DNA from: Physcomitrium patens
Taxonomy: Eukaryota; Streptophyta; Bryopsida; Funariales; Funariaceae
Direction: 5' to 3'
Length of the DNA stretch: 64,000 bases
Assembly (NCBI RefSeq): GCF_000002425.4
Contig: NC_037270.1
Location: forward strand, 10,154,494-10,218,493
A model generated the notes under the pieces. It was not told the DNA's origin. It searched no databases and saw nothing but the letters and a program-made list of their open reading frames with translations. The translations under genes and the position numbers were made by a program. Positions 12,345 through 22,621 of this stretch are shown piece after piece (within the stretch, counting starts at the first letter, position 1; each line of letters starts with the position of its first letter).

Positions 12345-13260
12345 ATTTTATGTATTATATAACCGTAATCGGTTCCCGTTAATACAGGGACTGAAGCGAT
12401 GGCCCATGAAATCTTCCAATTGAACAGACCCATTGGAAAAACCTTCAATCACCCAATACAACTCATGTTAGTGAACTTGAAATTTTCTTGGAAAATGATT
12501 AAACCGACTATCATACAGTAATACCAAATCATTGGACATAAAAATCTTTGGATGTAGTTTACTATCATAGTAATTCTTCCTCCATTTTTGAATTGCTTCC
12601 ATGTAAAAAAGAGCTATAGCCCATATTTCATCCAATTCTTTCAATTTTGCCAACCAAAAATATAATGATTCTTTATCATTGAGTCGTTCATCTAAGGTAA
12701 TTCGTAAACTTTGAACCTCCAACTCGATGGATAAAATTACTTCTTAATTGTAAACTAGTTGAAACGGAGTAGAGTTGGTAGTTACTTTATATGTGATGCA
12801 ATATGCCCACAAAGCTGCAAAGAGTTTGGTCTCCCAATCGGTACCCGCCTTCGAAATTGTCTTAGTCAAAACCTTGCACAAAATTCTGTTGGTCTTTTCC
12901 ATTTGTCCATTAGCATGAGGATGATATGGAGTGGTTTTTCGATGCTTAATTTCATATGTATTTGTCAAGGCAGTTATAGTAGTATTTAAGAAATGAGTGC
13001 CACGATCACTAACCAATTCCTTCGAACATCCAAATCGAGTTATAATATTCTCATATAAAAAAATAGCCATCGTACTGACATTATTATGGCGGGTAGCAAT
13101 AGCCTCTACCCATTTTGTTACATAGTCCATGGCGACTAAAATATATCACTTCTCGCCGAGTTTTGACATTGGTGTGATGGGACCGATAAAATCAATACTC
13201 CATTTTTTGAATGGTGTCTGTGCCAAGATTAGAACTAACGACATGGCGGAAGTGCCCGTG
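12345..13260 (-). pseudogene. Integrase of element T
   Basis: The clean 128-codon segment at 12744-13130 starts MDYVTKWVEA (first catalytic Asp region), has SDRGTHF (second Asp) and HPHANGQMEKTNR (Glu of the DD35E triad as QME). It ends TPFQLVYN, typical of Tat integrases. The 84-codon segment 12468-12722 is the C-terminal part (LDEIWAIALFYMEA then DLVLLYDSRFNHFPRKF, the GPF-like end). Between them the frame changes at about 12730. Integrase would insert the cDNA; breaks make it inactive. No chromodomain follows, as expected for non-chromovirus gypsy elements. Confidence 0.85.
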
Positions 13261-13469
13261 GGTAGACCAATTTATTTACAGGGATCACAATGACGAAAAA
13301 ATTGGTGCACATCAAAAAACATTGTGGGCCACCAATATCTGGCGATTAAAGCCTTGCGAGTAGTACTATCTCCTCCAAAATGACCACTACAACTATCCAA
13401 ATGGCAACCTTTGAGGATCGATTGTACTTTACTTGGAAAGATACAACGGCGTAAAATGCCATCTTTATC

Positions 13470-14450
13470 TTATTTATACAAAGCATCGTGAATCATTGTG
13501 TACGAGGCACTCTTTAGAATGAGTCGCTTCTTAAGCTTCTTGGTGAAAGTTGGCAGAAAGGTATGGAAGGTCAGAAACTGAATGATTTCACTATATTCGG
13601 AGGAAATCACATCCACCACAAATAATTTGGCATCAAGAAGAGCATCCGGGACAGGCTTGTTGCCGAAAATATTAGACAACCGGGATAAATGATCAGCATT
13701 GGCATGTTTCTTCTCAGGTCGTACGACAATTATAAAATTGAACTCTTGTAAGAGTAAGACCCATTGGACAATGTGCCCACTCAATTGAGGCTTATTAAGT
13801 TCATTATATGCTATACTTTGTTAGGATCTATAGCAATACCATGGTTGGAGATGATATGTTCCAATAATTTATTAGACAAAACACCAAATTGATACTTCTC
13901 CGAGTTCAACGATATTCTAAACTTAGCGTACCAAATCAAACATTTGCCCAGATAATTAAGATGATCTTATTTTTTACTAAATGCATAAAAGTCATGTAAA
14001 AAGATCTCCATAAATAGCCAGAGATAGTCTTGGAAGGCTTGAGTCATCACTCTCTGAAACGTAGCTGGGACGTTATATAAGCCAAAAGACATCACGCAAT
14101 AAGCAAATGTGCCCCAATTCGTAGTAAAGGTCATCTTAAGTTGGTCTTTCGTTGTAATTTGAACTTGATTATATCCAAAAAATCCATCGAGGAACAAATA
14201 ACATTCGTGATCGGCTACGACATCCAATATACTATCTGTGAAAGGCAACGGAAAGTAATCCTTCTTGGTGGCTACATTAAGTTTCCAAAAATCTTGAAAA
14301 ATGCAGATTTTTCCATTCTTTTTCGGCACCATGATGATTGGAGAAATCCACTCACTATTCGATACTAGATAAATAAAATCAACCACAAGAAGCTTGTCTA
14401 ATTTCTCCTTCACCACAAGGAAATATTTAGGATTGAGGTAATATTGCCTT
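13470..14450 (-). pseudogene. Reverse transcriptase and RNase H of element T
   Basis: RT lies at 13967-14416 (149 codons): the order is KEKLDKLLVVDFIY, WISPIIMVPKKNGK, RT core FLDGFFGYNQV, then FGLYNVPATFQRVM. The YxDD box region reads FLHDFYAF instead of FLDDF, so an active-site Asp is replaced by His. RNase H and the connection to integrase follow at 13470-13784 (SGHIVQWVLLLQEFNF, HANADHLSRL), with stops in the gap 13785-13966. This enzyme copies the element RNA into cDNA; the substitutions and stops make the copy inactive. Confidence 0.85.
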
Positions 14451-14452
14451 TA

Positions 14453-15612
14453 CTAAACCGATTTAGCATTCTCCTCTAAAATGATACGATGCTCACAGAC
14501 GTCAATGCAAATATCCTTTAAATCAACATAAGTCCAAGTAAAAGTGGACTTATGATGCAAAAAAAATTCTGTCCAAGAAGTCAACTCCTGGTCCTTAATA
14601 CCTTTGTAGATCTTAATTTTCTGTGGCTCTGCTGTGGTCGCCAAGTTAATAGTTTGACATAAAGGTGCAATGACGATGTTCTGTTTCAATCTCTATGTTG
14701 GTTGAAAATCAGTCGGTAAGTCTAACATGTACGAAGTACTGAATCTTGTGTGCAGGGCACTAACATGGTGCATATCATACTTGGTCATCCAATCAATACT
14801 AATATAATCAGAGCTTTCTGAATCCGTCAAGTATATCAAGTACTTCCTGGACCTCCACATTGGTACACCACTCCAAGGTGTTGCATTGCCTCCATGGATG
14901 CCTCCATAATCGGTGTGACTATATCATCATCGGAGCTAAGCTCATCGTCCGACATCAATTCAGATGTTGGAAATTGAGACTCCTTGTGATAGCGTATTGG
15001 GTACATTTATAATACCATTTTGTCGCCACCCTTGCCAATTATCAAAGTACTACGACTCCAATTGTTCTTGGCCTTCGCCTGATAAAGCGAAGGTCGTCTC
15101 AATAAAATTAGATATAGTAAAGTCGAACATTGTAGCCAAAAGATGATATAATCAATTGTATATGCAATACCAGCAATTATAGTTTGAACATTCTATAAAA
15201 TATCCATTGGTTTAACTTGGCTATGATCTGCCATTCGTAATACCAATATCGTGGATAATAAGTGTTCCAAATCTAAAGCATCTATTGTATCAACATTCAT
15301 TAAATTGACATTGGAACCACCATCCACCTGAACACCTGAGGTCATAACATCGTCAATCGAAACATCAATGGTTGGTGCATGTAGATCAGGGTTCAAACTG
15401 ACTTCGCAAACTCGATTGGGCTCATTGAGTAGCCCAATCGAGTCAGGTCTCATACTGAGTAAGAGGCCCATAACAAGACCTGGATTGGATATCATCATAA
15501 TTAGGTCACATTGGCCCTTCGCTTCAAGATCATCCAAATGTTGAATTGGTCCTTTCCCTTTTTGTTGACTCTTGGTAAGTACGGCTTGGACACATTCTAC
15601 CCGATTTACCAA
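14453..15612 (-). pseudogene. Aspartic protease and linker of element T
   Basis: The 139-codon open part 15193-15612 contains VDGGSNVNLMN, the Tat-type form of the retroviral protease D-[ST]-G active site (here DGG). 14453-14689 (78 codons) is the linker that leads into RT (HHKSTFTWTYVDLKDICIDV). The frame is shared with gag except for a TAA at 15628-15630 that looks like a former CAA, so gag and pol were probably one long ORF. The stretch 14690-15190 is coding-like but interrupted. Confidence 0.7.
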
Positions 15613-15627
15613 AGAATCTTGAGGACC

Positions 15628-16925
15628 TTAATTTATCTCCTCTATTTTTCTTTGGTTTTGGATCTGCTGATCTCGATTATTGAAATTAAACGGAGCATTA
15701 CATTGCTGATAAGTATGCCCAGACTGCTTGCAATTCCCACAAATTGACGAATAATCATCACTCGCTTTGAGATTGGAACATTCACTGGCATAATGGCCAA
15801 TTTGTCTGCAATGAAAACAACAAAGTGGTCTTCTTGCACCCCTATCAAGCATATTGGATGTCTCCACCGGTATATATCTACTAGGCTTATTCTATGTAGG
15901 ATTAAAAAATGATCCTGATTGTTCCATTGGAACGGAGGGAACTTGGTTTGATGGCATAGGTGGGGCATATTACTGATACATCTGCTGCTCTTTTCTATAG
16001 TTCTGAGGTTTGATGCAGACCTCTGATTAAAATTAAAACTTTGAAAGTTATTAAATACTCAATTTTGTTAATTAGATCGATTTTCCTTCTATCCAAACGT
16101 ATTTTCCGATTGAACTTAATTGACGTCTCAGTGAATTAGTAGGAATCATGGTCTGATTACTAAATTGTTGTTGCCTTTGTAAATTCCAATAATTAGCTAT
16201 TAAGTGCTTTCTTCCATAAAATGTACATTAATCCATCATTTGTGACGGTGAAAGGCATTCTATTATCAAATGACCGTGGCCCTTACAATTACTGTACCAA
16301 ACATTGGTCCTAGTATTGGTAGGCTTTTGCCTCTTCTCCTTATCCTTCGCTATATTGACGGCCATTTTCTCCATTTTCTTCCTCAGGTTTAACAAGAAGG
16401 CTTCATTGGAATCTTTTAGGACTAGTATTATTGGTAACTCTTCTGCAGTTAATGCTTATTGTTGATACGGAAAATAGGGAGCATACACTGTTGTAACGTT
16501 CGGTGGCATAGCTTATAATGAAATGACATTAACTGGCCCCTGAATATTGGCATTGGAATTGGCCCTTGTATCTAACATTCGTAGATAAGCACCCACTGAT
16601 CCGTTCCAAGTCGGATTTTGATAACAACCTTGAACTAGAATCATCGTAGCTCCCGCACTTAAAAACTAATCATAATGGCATTCCTTCCAAACCTTCGCTT
16701 TATTAAGGGATGCAAACACCATAACAAGTTGAGCTTCCTTCACAAACATTTTTAACTCTGGTGGTTGCAAACAATTGATTAATATAGATAAGATAAATAC
16801 CTCTAGCATTTGGTGATTTGGCCACTTACTGAGTATGTCAACCACCCAGCCATAATACGATTCCACTGCCTCCCCTAGGAACATTTTGTTATTCATTAAC
16901 CTTTCTTGAAGACAAATAAAATAAG
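15628..16925 (-). pseudogene. Gag of element T (5' truncated)
   Basis: The nucleocapsid at 15628-15867 has two CCHC zinc knuckles, CFHCRQIGHYASEC and CGNCKQSGHTYQQC, both C-x2-C-x4-H-x4-C. Upstream, 16666-16896 is capsid-like: LNKAKVWKE-type ending and WVVDILSKWPNHQMLEVFIL. The region between has stops. The capsid start is lost at about 16925, where family A2 sequence begins. Gag would form the virus-like particle and bind element RNA. Confidence 0.8.
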
Positions 16926-17775
16926 AGCCTTGATTGGAGATTTAGAATGATATATGAAGTTTTTAGCTAATTTTTCATCAATGTATTCCTTACATATAGC
17001 GAACTTGTTTTGTGATAGACTATAGATTAGTCCAAATGGTAATAAAGCTTTTTCTTGAAGATTAATGATATAATTATAGAAATAATGTTTTAAAAAGATA
17101 TCTTTATTTTTTTTTTCAAAAATATCTTAATAATATTGATATTGGCTTAGAATGCTACTTGAGATCTTTTTTTTTTTATCAATAATAGATGTAGCATACA
17201 TAACAAAAGTTGAATCTTTTTTTAGAGCATGTATGAAAGATCTTGTATCTATTAATAATGATTTGGATGTATTAGTCTTCTAGATTTCTACTTTCCTAGC
17301 AATATCTTGGGCTAAACTATGGAAAAAAATCAGGGATACAAGAAATCCAATCTATTTGAAGATTTTACTTTTTTAGCCACAATAATTCTAAAATAATTAG
17401 ATTAGAAGGAAATCTAATCACATTAAGTATTACTAAACTATTATAACTACTAGTTGCTATATCTTAAAGAAAAATTTCATGTATGATATTTCCAAAAGAT
17501 AATGAATAATCATCTATTATTTCTATTTATATAGGTTTGATTTTCTTAACTAAGAATATTTTTTATTTTTTGGCAAAATCTTCATTTATAAAATGAGTTG
17601 AGGCTCTTGAATCTAACAAGGCTAAGACTTTGTGATTTTTTGGTTATAAAAAAACTTCTATTATGAAACAAGATGAGAGATTTGAAGAAAGAATAGAATC
17701 TTTATTAGGTGTTAAATAAAATTTTAATTGTACTATCTCTATTATAGTTGAAAAAACTTATTTTTCAATACATTG

Positions 17776-18289
17776 TCTTCTTTGGCAATCATGCTCCTCA
17801 TTTTGTAATTGCCTTGATTTTTTGGATAATATTAAGTAATATCCTTGGATTCTCTACAATATAAGTATAATTCTTTTTAATAAAAATAAACCTTTTCTTA
17901 CTCAGAATAATGTTCAAAATATATCATATCAATTTGTATAGGCTCTTACTTGGATGAATAAACTCCCAAAAATTTAGAAAAATGTTGCTATGGCTTAATT
18001 TGTATTTTTTCAATCAAATATTTATTCTTGTAATCTTTCTTCTTTAGCAATCATACTCTTCATTTTATGTTTTCTTTGATTTTTTGGACAATATTAAGCA
18101 ATGTGCTTGAATTTTCTTCAATATGAGCATAATCCTTTTTGACAATGACAAGTCTTTTCTTGCTCAAAAATATATCATATCAATTTGTATAGGCTCTAAT
18201 TTAAATGAATAAGCTTCTACAAACTTAGAAGGTGTTGTCATGGCTTAATTTGTATTTTTTTAATCAAATCTTTGTTCTTAGCATCTTTT
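17776..18289 (-). repeat. Tandem duplication of the gag nucleocapsid region in A2
   Basis: 17776-18037 and 18038-18289 are direct repeats of about 260 and 252 bases. Both start tcttcttt(g/a)gcaatcat and both end with an aatcaaat...ttgttctt-like segment. Each contains a version of the single CCHC knuckle of family A (the second reads LCSY.RKFKHIA.YCPKN with decayed positions). Other family A copies have one unit. Confidence 0.75.
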
Positions 18290-19285
18290 AAAGAATTAAT
18301 TATTACATATAATGGCTTAATAAATGAATTACTTTAATGAATCTATTCTTGGTATTTTAGTAATAAATCTTTAATATTATCTTTCAATCAACATCAAAAT
18401 TGATTGATAAAAGCTTTGTCATTTCAATCTACATTATAAGTAAGATTTTGAAATTGAGCAATATATGTGGTGGCTAAATATGATTTTTATTGTTGAAATA
18501 TAACTTAATCTTTGTTACTTTTTTGTAATCAATTTTTCTAAATATGGTCGTAAATACTTTTAAGAATGAATTAAAATTATAAAATAGTTGTGAATTTTTT
18601 TTTCTATCAAAAATGCAAATCAAGAGAAAGTACTTTTAGATAGAAGTGCGCTTATAAATCCAACTTAAGTATATCCATGAGAATATTACAAAGGATGCAA
18701 TCATAAATAGAGTTTAGCTTGTTAGAGAAATACTTGAAATTTTGATATTGTACCATCAAACTTTTCAAGCATATTAATCCTTGCCTCCTTCGTGCTTGTC
18801 AAATTGAGACTTCTTGAATGTAGTTATGAGACTGATGTACTTACTTTTCTTGATTGTTCAACTTCTTAGCATAGACTTTGAAATTCATTATTAATTTTTT
18901 TATGGGCATATGATTAATACTTCTATAGTTTATGTTAGAAATACACAAGATTTCTATTCTTAAAATATTCACAAGCTCATAAAGATCTACAATAGTTGCA
19001 TATCTATTCTCACTTCTATTGAGAGTAACATCTATAATATTTCTTTCTATATATATTTCAAATAAATTCAAAAAATTTAATTAAAGAAAGATAATTTTCA
19101 ACCTCTAATATCAAAAAAAAAATCCACAAAGAGGGATAATCTACTTTCCTTATGAAAACAATCAAGGTTATAAAACTAAATTGCTTGTTTAAACGTAGGT
19201 AGTTTGCAGTCTTTAAAATATAATAATAGAAGTAAATAATCCACTCACTTCTAAAACAAGATAAGAATAATGAGTTAGCATTCTT
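18290..19285 (-). pseudogene. Gag remnant of A2
   Basis: Decayed capsid/matrix region of family A gag. The 76-codon open part at 18841-19071 (MNLFEIYIERNIIDVTLNRS...) is matched on the opposite strand by A4 near 39250-39430 (both carry a LHELINT/LYELVNI-type segment and an NRSENRYATIVD/NKNRFATTRD-type segment). The leader follows to the LTR at about 19293. Frame breaks are frequent. Confidence 0.55.
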
Positions 19286-19292
19286 GTCAAAT

Positions 19293-19800
19293 TATCAAGG
19301 ACATAAATATCAAGAAAAGAAAACTCAATACACTCTTATGTTACTTGAAAAGATTAGAAAGTCACTTAAAGATGATAATTTTTTGAACTTAAATAGCTAT
19401 TGGTAAAGACAAAAAGACTAGAAAGTCTTGAAACAAGATTAAAGACTAAAAAGATATTGACAAGAATGAAAAAAGCTTTATTCTTATCTTCGTATGTATT
19501 ATCTAACTAAAAGCTATGTGACAATGTTTTATAAGACCTTCAATATGTGTTAACTTTGCAAGACACATATGTTAACTTGTAGGTCAAATTTTCTATAAGT
19601 GCATATTATAATTAGTTTGTTTTACAAGTTATCAATATATGTGGCATGTGATTCATTTTTTGACCAAGTTTCTAACTTATTAAACAACTGTAAATATGTA
19701 TAAAGTCAAAACTGCATCTACAAAGCTTTTAAGAAGTTAGTCTAAAAGATTTTATAAAATTAATCTATATTTACTTACTTCTATCTAATCATATATGAAA
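19293..19800 (-). repeat. 5' LTR of A2 (decayed)
   Basis: Starts tatcaaggac where A3 has tgtcaaggac and follows the A3 LTR to the ...cttctatctaatcatatatg block. It includes an imperfect form of the palindrome next to the TATA box (around 19460-19490) and the ccttcaatatgtgttaactttg block. The end is lost near 19800, close to the left border of element G. Confidence 0.65.
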
Positions 19801-19862
19801 CAGGACTAGACTATTTCAAAAATCCAAGATCCTTCCAATTTACAATATTATAAGGTATTTTT

Positions 19863-20279
19863 CATAAAAATAGGACAAAATAGAAAAAAATAAAATTAAA
19901 CATAATTAAACAAAATAGGACAAAAAAAAAAACTGAGCAAACATAAATAAAATAAAATAGATTTGAACAGAAAGATGTAGAATCAAATTTTACTAAGTGA
20001 AAAGATCCAAAGCCATATCTAAAAAAATGCCTCAAAAGGCCCTAGCCACTTCTATTTATATCTTATTCTACCACCATAGACTTTCTAAAATATTCTTAGG
20101 TAATAGATCCCACCTAAATAACCACCTTAAATTCTTTTTTTAAAAAGTTTCATAGTAGGCTCTACTTAAATAACCACCCTAACCTTTCTTTTAGAAGGTT
20201 TTATGATAGGCCCCACTTAAATAACCATTCTAAATCTTTTCTAGAATATTCTATGATAGGCCCTTTTTAATCCACTAAT
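19863..20279 (-). repeat. 3' LTR of G, distal part
   Basis: Matches 32556-33026 with decay: for example atttgaacagaaagatgtag against atctgaacaaaaagatgcaa, and the tctatttatatctt(a/g)t block. It contains a roughly 60-base internal repetition of the type tccacctaaataaccacc...ttctag..g.ttctatgg. It ends at TCCACTAAT (20279), where A3 is inserted. The left boundary is approximate. 19801-19862 between it and A2 is unassigned. Confidence 0.7.
20275..20279. repeat. Target-site duplication of A3, left copy (CTAAT)
   Basis: CTAAT directly left of the A3 LTR start TGTCAAGG. The same five bases follow the right LTR at 26671-26675. The unoccupied counterpart is CTAAT at 33022-33026 in the other LTR of G. 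Confidence 0.9.
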
Positions 20280-20839
20280 TGTCAAGGACAAGAACTCGAT
20301 GAAAAACAATTCAGACAAGTGAGCCTTCACTCAAAGAGAGGTAACAAAATATATATAAACAAGTATATATATTGAAAGAAGAACTGGAATGGCTATTGCC
20401 AAAAGACAAGAAAACTAGAGACCCTTGAAACTAGACTAGAAGCAAGAAAGGAGTTGACAAGAGTGAAGAAGCCTTCACTCTTGTCTCTATATATACTATC
20501 TAACTAAGAGCTACATGGCGACATTCTATAGGACTTCCAATATGTGTTGACTTTGTAGGGCACATGCCTTGAATTACAAGGCAAGTTTTTCTACGTGTGG
20601 GCCACATAGTTAGCTTGATCTTTAAGCTAACAACATGTGTGGCACATGGCCAACTTGTTGATCACGTTTCTAATCCAAAAAGTCAATTAAAGACACCTAT
20701 GAAGTCAAAGTAGCATCTAGGAAGTTTCTAAGAAGCTTCCATATTAAATATTATAGAATTAACTTACTTTTACCTACTTTTATTTACTTCTACCTATTTC
20801 TATATGTAATTATTAGCTTACATGATTATGGCCGTGACA
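20280..20839 (-). repeat. 3' LTR of A3
   Basis: 560 bp, paired with 26111-26670. TG...CA ends. Carries the same TATA box and palindrome (20456-20485) as the 5' copy. The element-strand polypurine tract GGAGGGGTAA lies immediately outside at 20840-20849. Confidence 0.95.
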
Positions 20840-20855
20840 TTACCCCTCCTTCTAG
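20840..20855 (-). other. Polypurine tract of A3
   Basis: The plus strand ttacccctccttctag gives CTAGAAGGAGGGGTAA on the element strand, ending exactly at the 3' LTR start. This is the expected primer for second-strand DNA synthesis. Related purine runs precede the 3' LTRs of A5 (agaagagagggtaa) and A4 (aaaagagaggataa). Confidence 0.85.
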
Positions 20856-20880
20856 GAACGAGTTCCACGAGGAGCGGTCA

Positions 20881-21285
20881 TCATATGTTGAAGAAATCTA
20901 TGATGCGACGAATTGTATTCGCCACATACTCTGATCTCTGTTCTCTTCGAAGATGATTGATAGGGCCTCTCAACCATTGGTAGTGTCCCATACCAGGGCG
21001 GGAAGACCACCCAATTATTTGATCATTGTTAAGGCCTTCGTAACTTCTTTCGAATAGAATATTTGGAACACCATCAGGAGTTGTTCCTACCTCTAGCAAA
21101 ATCACCAAACATCGGGAGTCCCTTCCCAAATCGTGATACCAAACGCATTGTATCTCACCATCTATTCGGGGAAGAACATGTCATTCTTGAAGATCTTCAT
21201 CTCGATTGCGTCGTCTTGGAGGTTGTGACAATCGTAATGTCTCGTCCGGCAGGTCAGAAAATGAAGGTTCTTGAGTTAAATCCAT
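20881..21285 (-). CDS. Small extra ORF of family A between pol and 3' LTR
   Basis: A reading frame of 134 codons starts at ATG 21285 and ends at TGA 20881-20883, 136 bases behind the pol stop. One in-frame TGA (about codon 37) splits it; the part after the break is open (82 codons from the next ATG at 21129). The N-terminal part is acidic then basic (SQPPRRRNRDEDLQE). The main part has WYHDLGRDSRCLVILLEVG, ERSYEGLNND, IIGWSSRPGMGHYQWLRGP, then a basic C-terminus (HLRREQRSEYVANTIRR). Decayed homologues lie at the same place in A5 (48240-48640) and A7 (62420-62719), so it belongs to the family. I do not recognise the domain. Tryptophan and arginine content suggest a folded nucleic-acid-associated protein, which is inference. 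Confidence 0.6.
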
Positions 21286-21421
21286 TGGTTTTTGGTTCTC
21301 CATCTCCTGAGTGCCACTACTACAACGAAGCTACGAACAAGAATTGAAAGTAGAATGTTATCTTGCCTAGATGTTGTTTCTTTTATAAAGAAGGTTTTCA
21401 TCTTGATTTTGATGGATGTCG

Positions 21422-22444
21422 TCAATGAAAAGCCTCCACCGCCTTTGTTGCATTTGTAAGATTCTTCATTGGCTCCCATGTGCGTTCACTAATATCATAT
21501 CCACGCCAATGGACAAGATATTCTATTTTATTTCGACGCTGCTTTGAATCTAAGACTTCTTCTACTTCAAACTCTTCATTATTGTCCACTTCTATAGGAG
21601 GAGGTGGAGCTTGTCGTCTTCTTGGTATGTCCACTATCTTGTATGGTTCAAAAAGAGACACGTGGAATACTGGATGGATTTTCATTATCTTCGGTAGATG
21701 TAAATGATATGCAACTGGATTGATTTGTGCAGAAATAGAAAATGGTCCCAGCCTTTGATAGTCCAACTTGTCGCAAGGACGAGTGGTCTTGATATTATAA
21801 CAAAGTAGCCATACCTTATCACCCACGTTGAGTTGTGGTTGCTCCTTACGATATACATTTGCATTTATCTTTTGTCGTTCTTGAGCTTCTTTTAATTGCG
21901 CCTTCATTATTGCATATAACTCTGACAACCGATTTGCCATATCTTCTTCTGCAGGATTATCAACTTTTGAAAAATCAAAAGCATCAAGTCGTGGATGATA
22001 GCCATAATTGGCAAAGAAAGGTGTTTGTTGCGTGGAAGAATATACCGTATTATTATAAGCAAACTCTGCCAATTGCAGAAGGGTTGTCCAATCATCTTGT
22101 TGGTAGTTGATGGTACACCTTAAATACTGCTGCAAGACTTGGTTTACGCGCTCTGTTTGTCCATTAGTTTGAGGATGGAAAGCCAAAGATAGCTTTATGT
22201 CCACTTTTAAAATCTTGAAAAGGGTCCTCCAAAATCTCGACACAAATTGAGTTCCCCTATCCGATATGATATCTTTAGGTAATCCTTGATAGCAATAGAT
22301 ATTATCAATGAAAAGCTTAGCTGTTTCTTCACCTGTGATAGATTTTGTACATGGCACAAAATGTGCCATCTTGGTGAAACAATCTACTATCACAAATATA
22401 GAATCATAAAATCTTGAGCTTGGAAGATCTGTGATGAAATCCAT
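21422..22444 (-). CDS. Integrase with chromodomain, C-terminal part of A3 pol
   Basis: A 340-codon open segment. The catalytic triad is visible: Asp in MDFITDL (residue 2), Asp in ISDRGTQF (residue 62) and Glu in NGQTERVNQ (residue 98), giving DD35E spacing. The GPF-type C-terminal fold follows (YQRLGPFSI then HPVFHVSLFEPYK). The last 50 or so residues are a canonical chromodomain (FEVEEVLDSK, YLVHWRGY, TWEPMKNL), which in chromoviruses guides integration to marked chromatin. Pol stops at 21422. The zinc-binding head lies upstream, beyond a stop, in 22445-22620. Confidence 0.92.
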   Translation of the reverse strand: MDFITDLPSSRFYDSIFVIVDCFTKMAHFVPCTKSITGEETAKLFIDNIYCYQGLPKDIISDRGTQFVSRFWRTLFKILKVDIKLSLAFHPQTNGQTERVNQVLQQYLRCTINYQQDDWTTLLQLAEFAYNNTVYSSTQQTPFFANYGYHPRLDAFDFSKVDNPAEEDMANRLSELYAIMKAQLKEAQERQKINANVYRKEQPQLNVGDKVWLLCYNIKTTRPCDKLDYQRLGPFSISAQINPVAYHLHLPKIMKIHPVFHVSLFEPYKIVDIPRRRQAPPPPIEVDNNEEFEVEEVLDSKQRRNKIEYLVHWRGYDISERTWEPMKNLTNATKAVEAFH

Positions 22445-22621
22445 AGAAACAGAAGACCATGGTTGTTCTGGTATAGGTAATGGCTGAAGAAGTCCGTAAG
22501 GTCGATGATGAGGAATTTTTGATCTTGAACAAATATCACATGATTATACAAAGTCTTTGACTGACTTCCACATTTGTGGCCACCAAAAATCTCTTGATAT
22601 GAGTTCCAAAGTCTTATTATA

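Larger units (their letters stand above)
9449..16925 (-). mobile_element. Tat-like Ty3/gypsy retrotransposon (element T), 5' end missing
   Basis: Order on the minus strand: gag with two CCHC knuckles, protease, reverse transcriptase, RNase H, integrase, a long extra ORF, then a probable 3' LTR. Protein motifs fit the plant Tat lineage: DGGSNVNLM protease, MVPKKNGK and FGLYNVPATFQRVM in RT, DYVTKWVEA and HPHANGQMEKTNR in integrase. The gag end is cut at about 16925 against family A sequence, so the 5' LTR is absent. Decay is lighter than in A1 or B2 (more CpG is left), so it is probably younger. Confidence 0.8.
16929..19800 (-). mobile_element. Family A element, 5' part only (A2)
   Basis: Runs parallel to A3 from about 24085 (RT start) through protease, nucleocapsid and gag to the 5' LTR, with dense stops. 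The left edge abuts element T. Its first 280 bases correspond to the same element region as the last part of A1 (A3 24085-24365), so A1 and A2 are either two copies or one copy with a duplication around element T. The gag start differs from A3 but matches A4, so A2 and A4 form one subfamily. Confidence 0.7.

Noticed and set aside
21063-21347. 94-codon plus-strand ORF over the small extra ORF of A3
   Set aside because: A shadow of the minus-strand frame, which is the one supported by A5 and A7.
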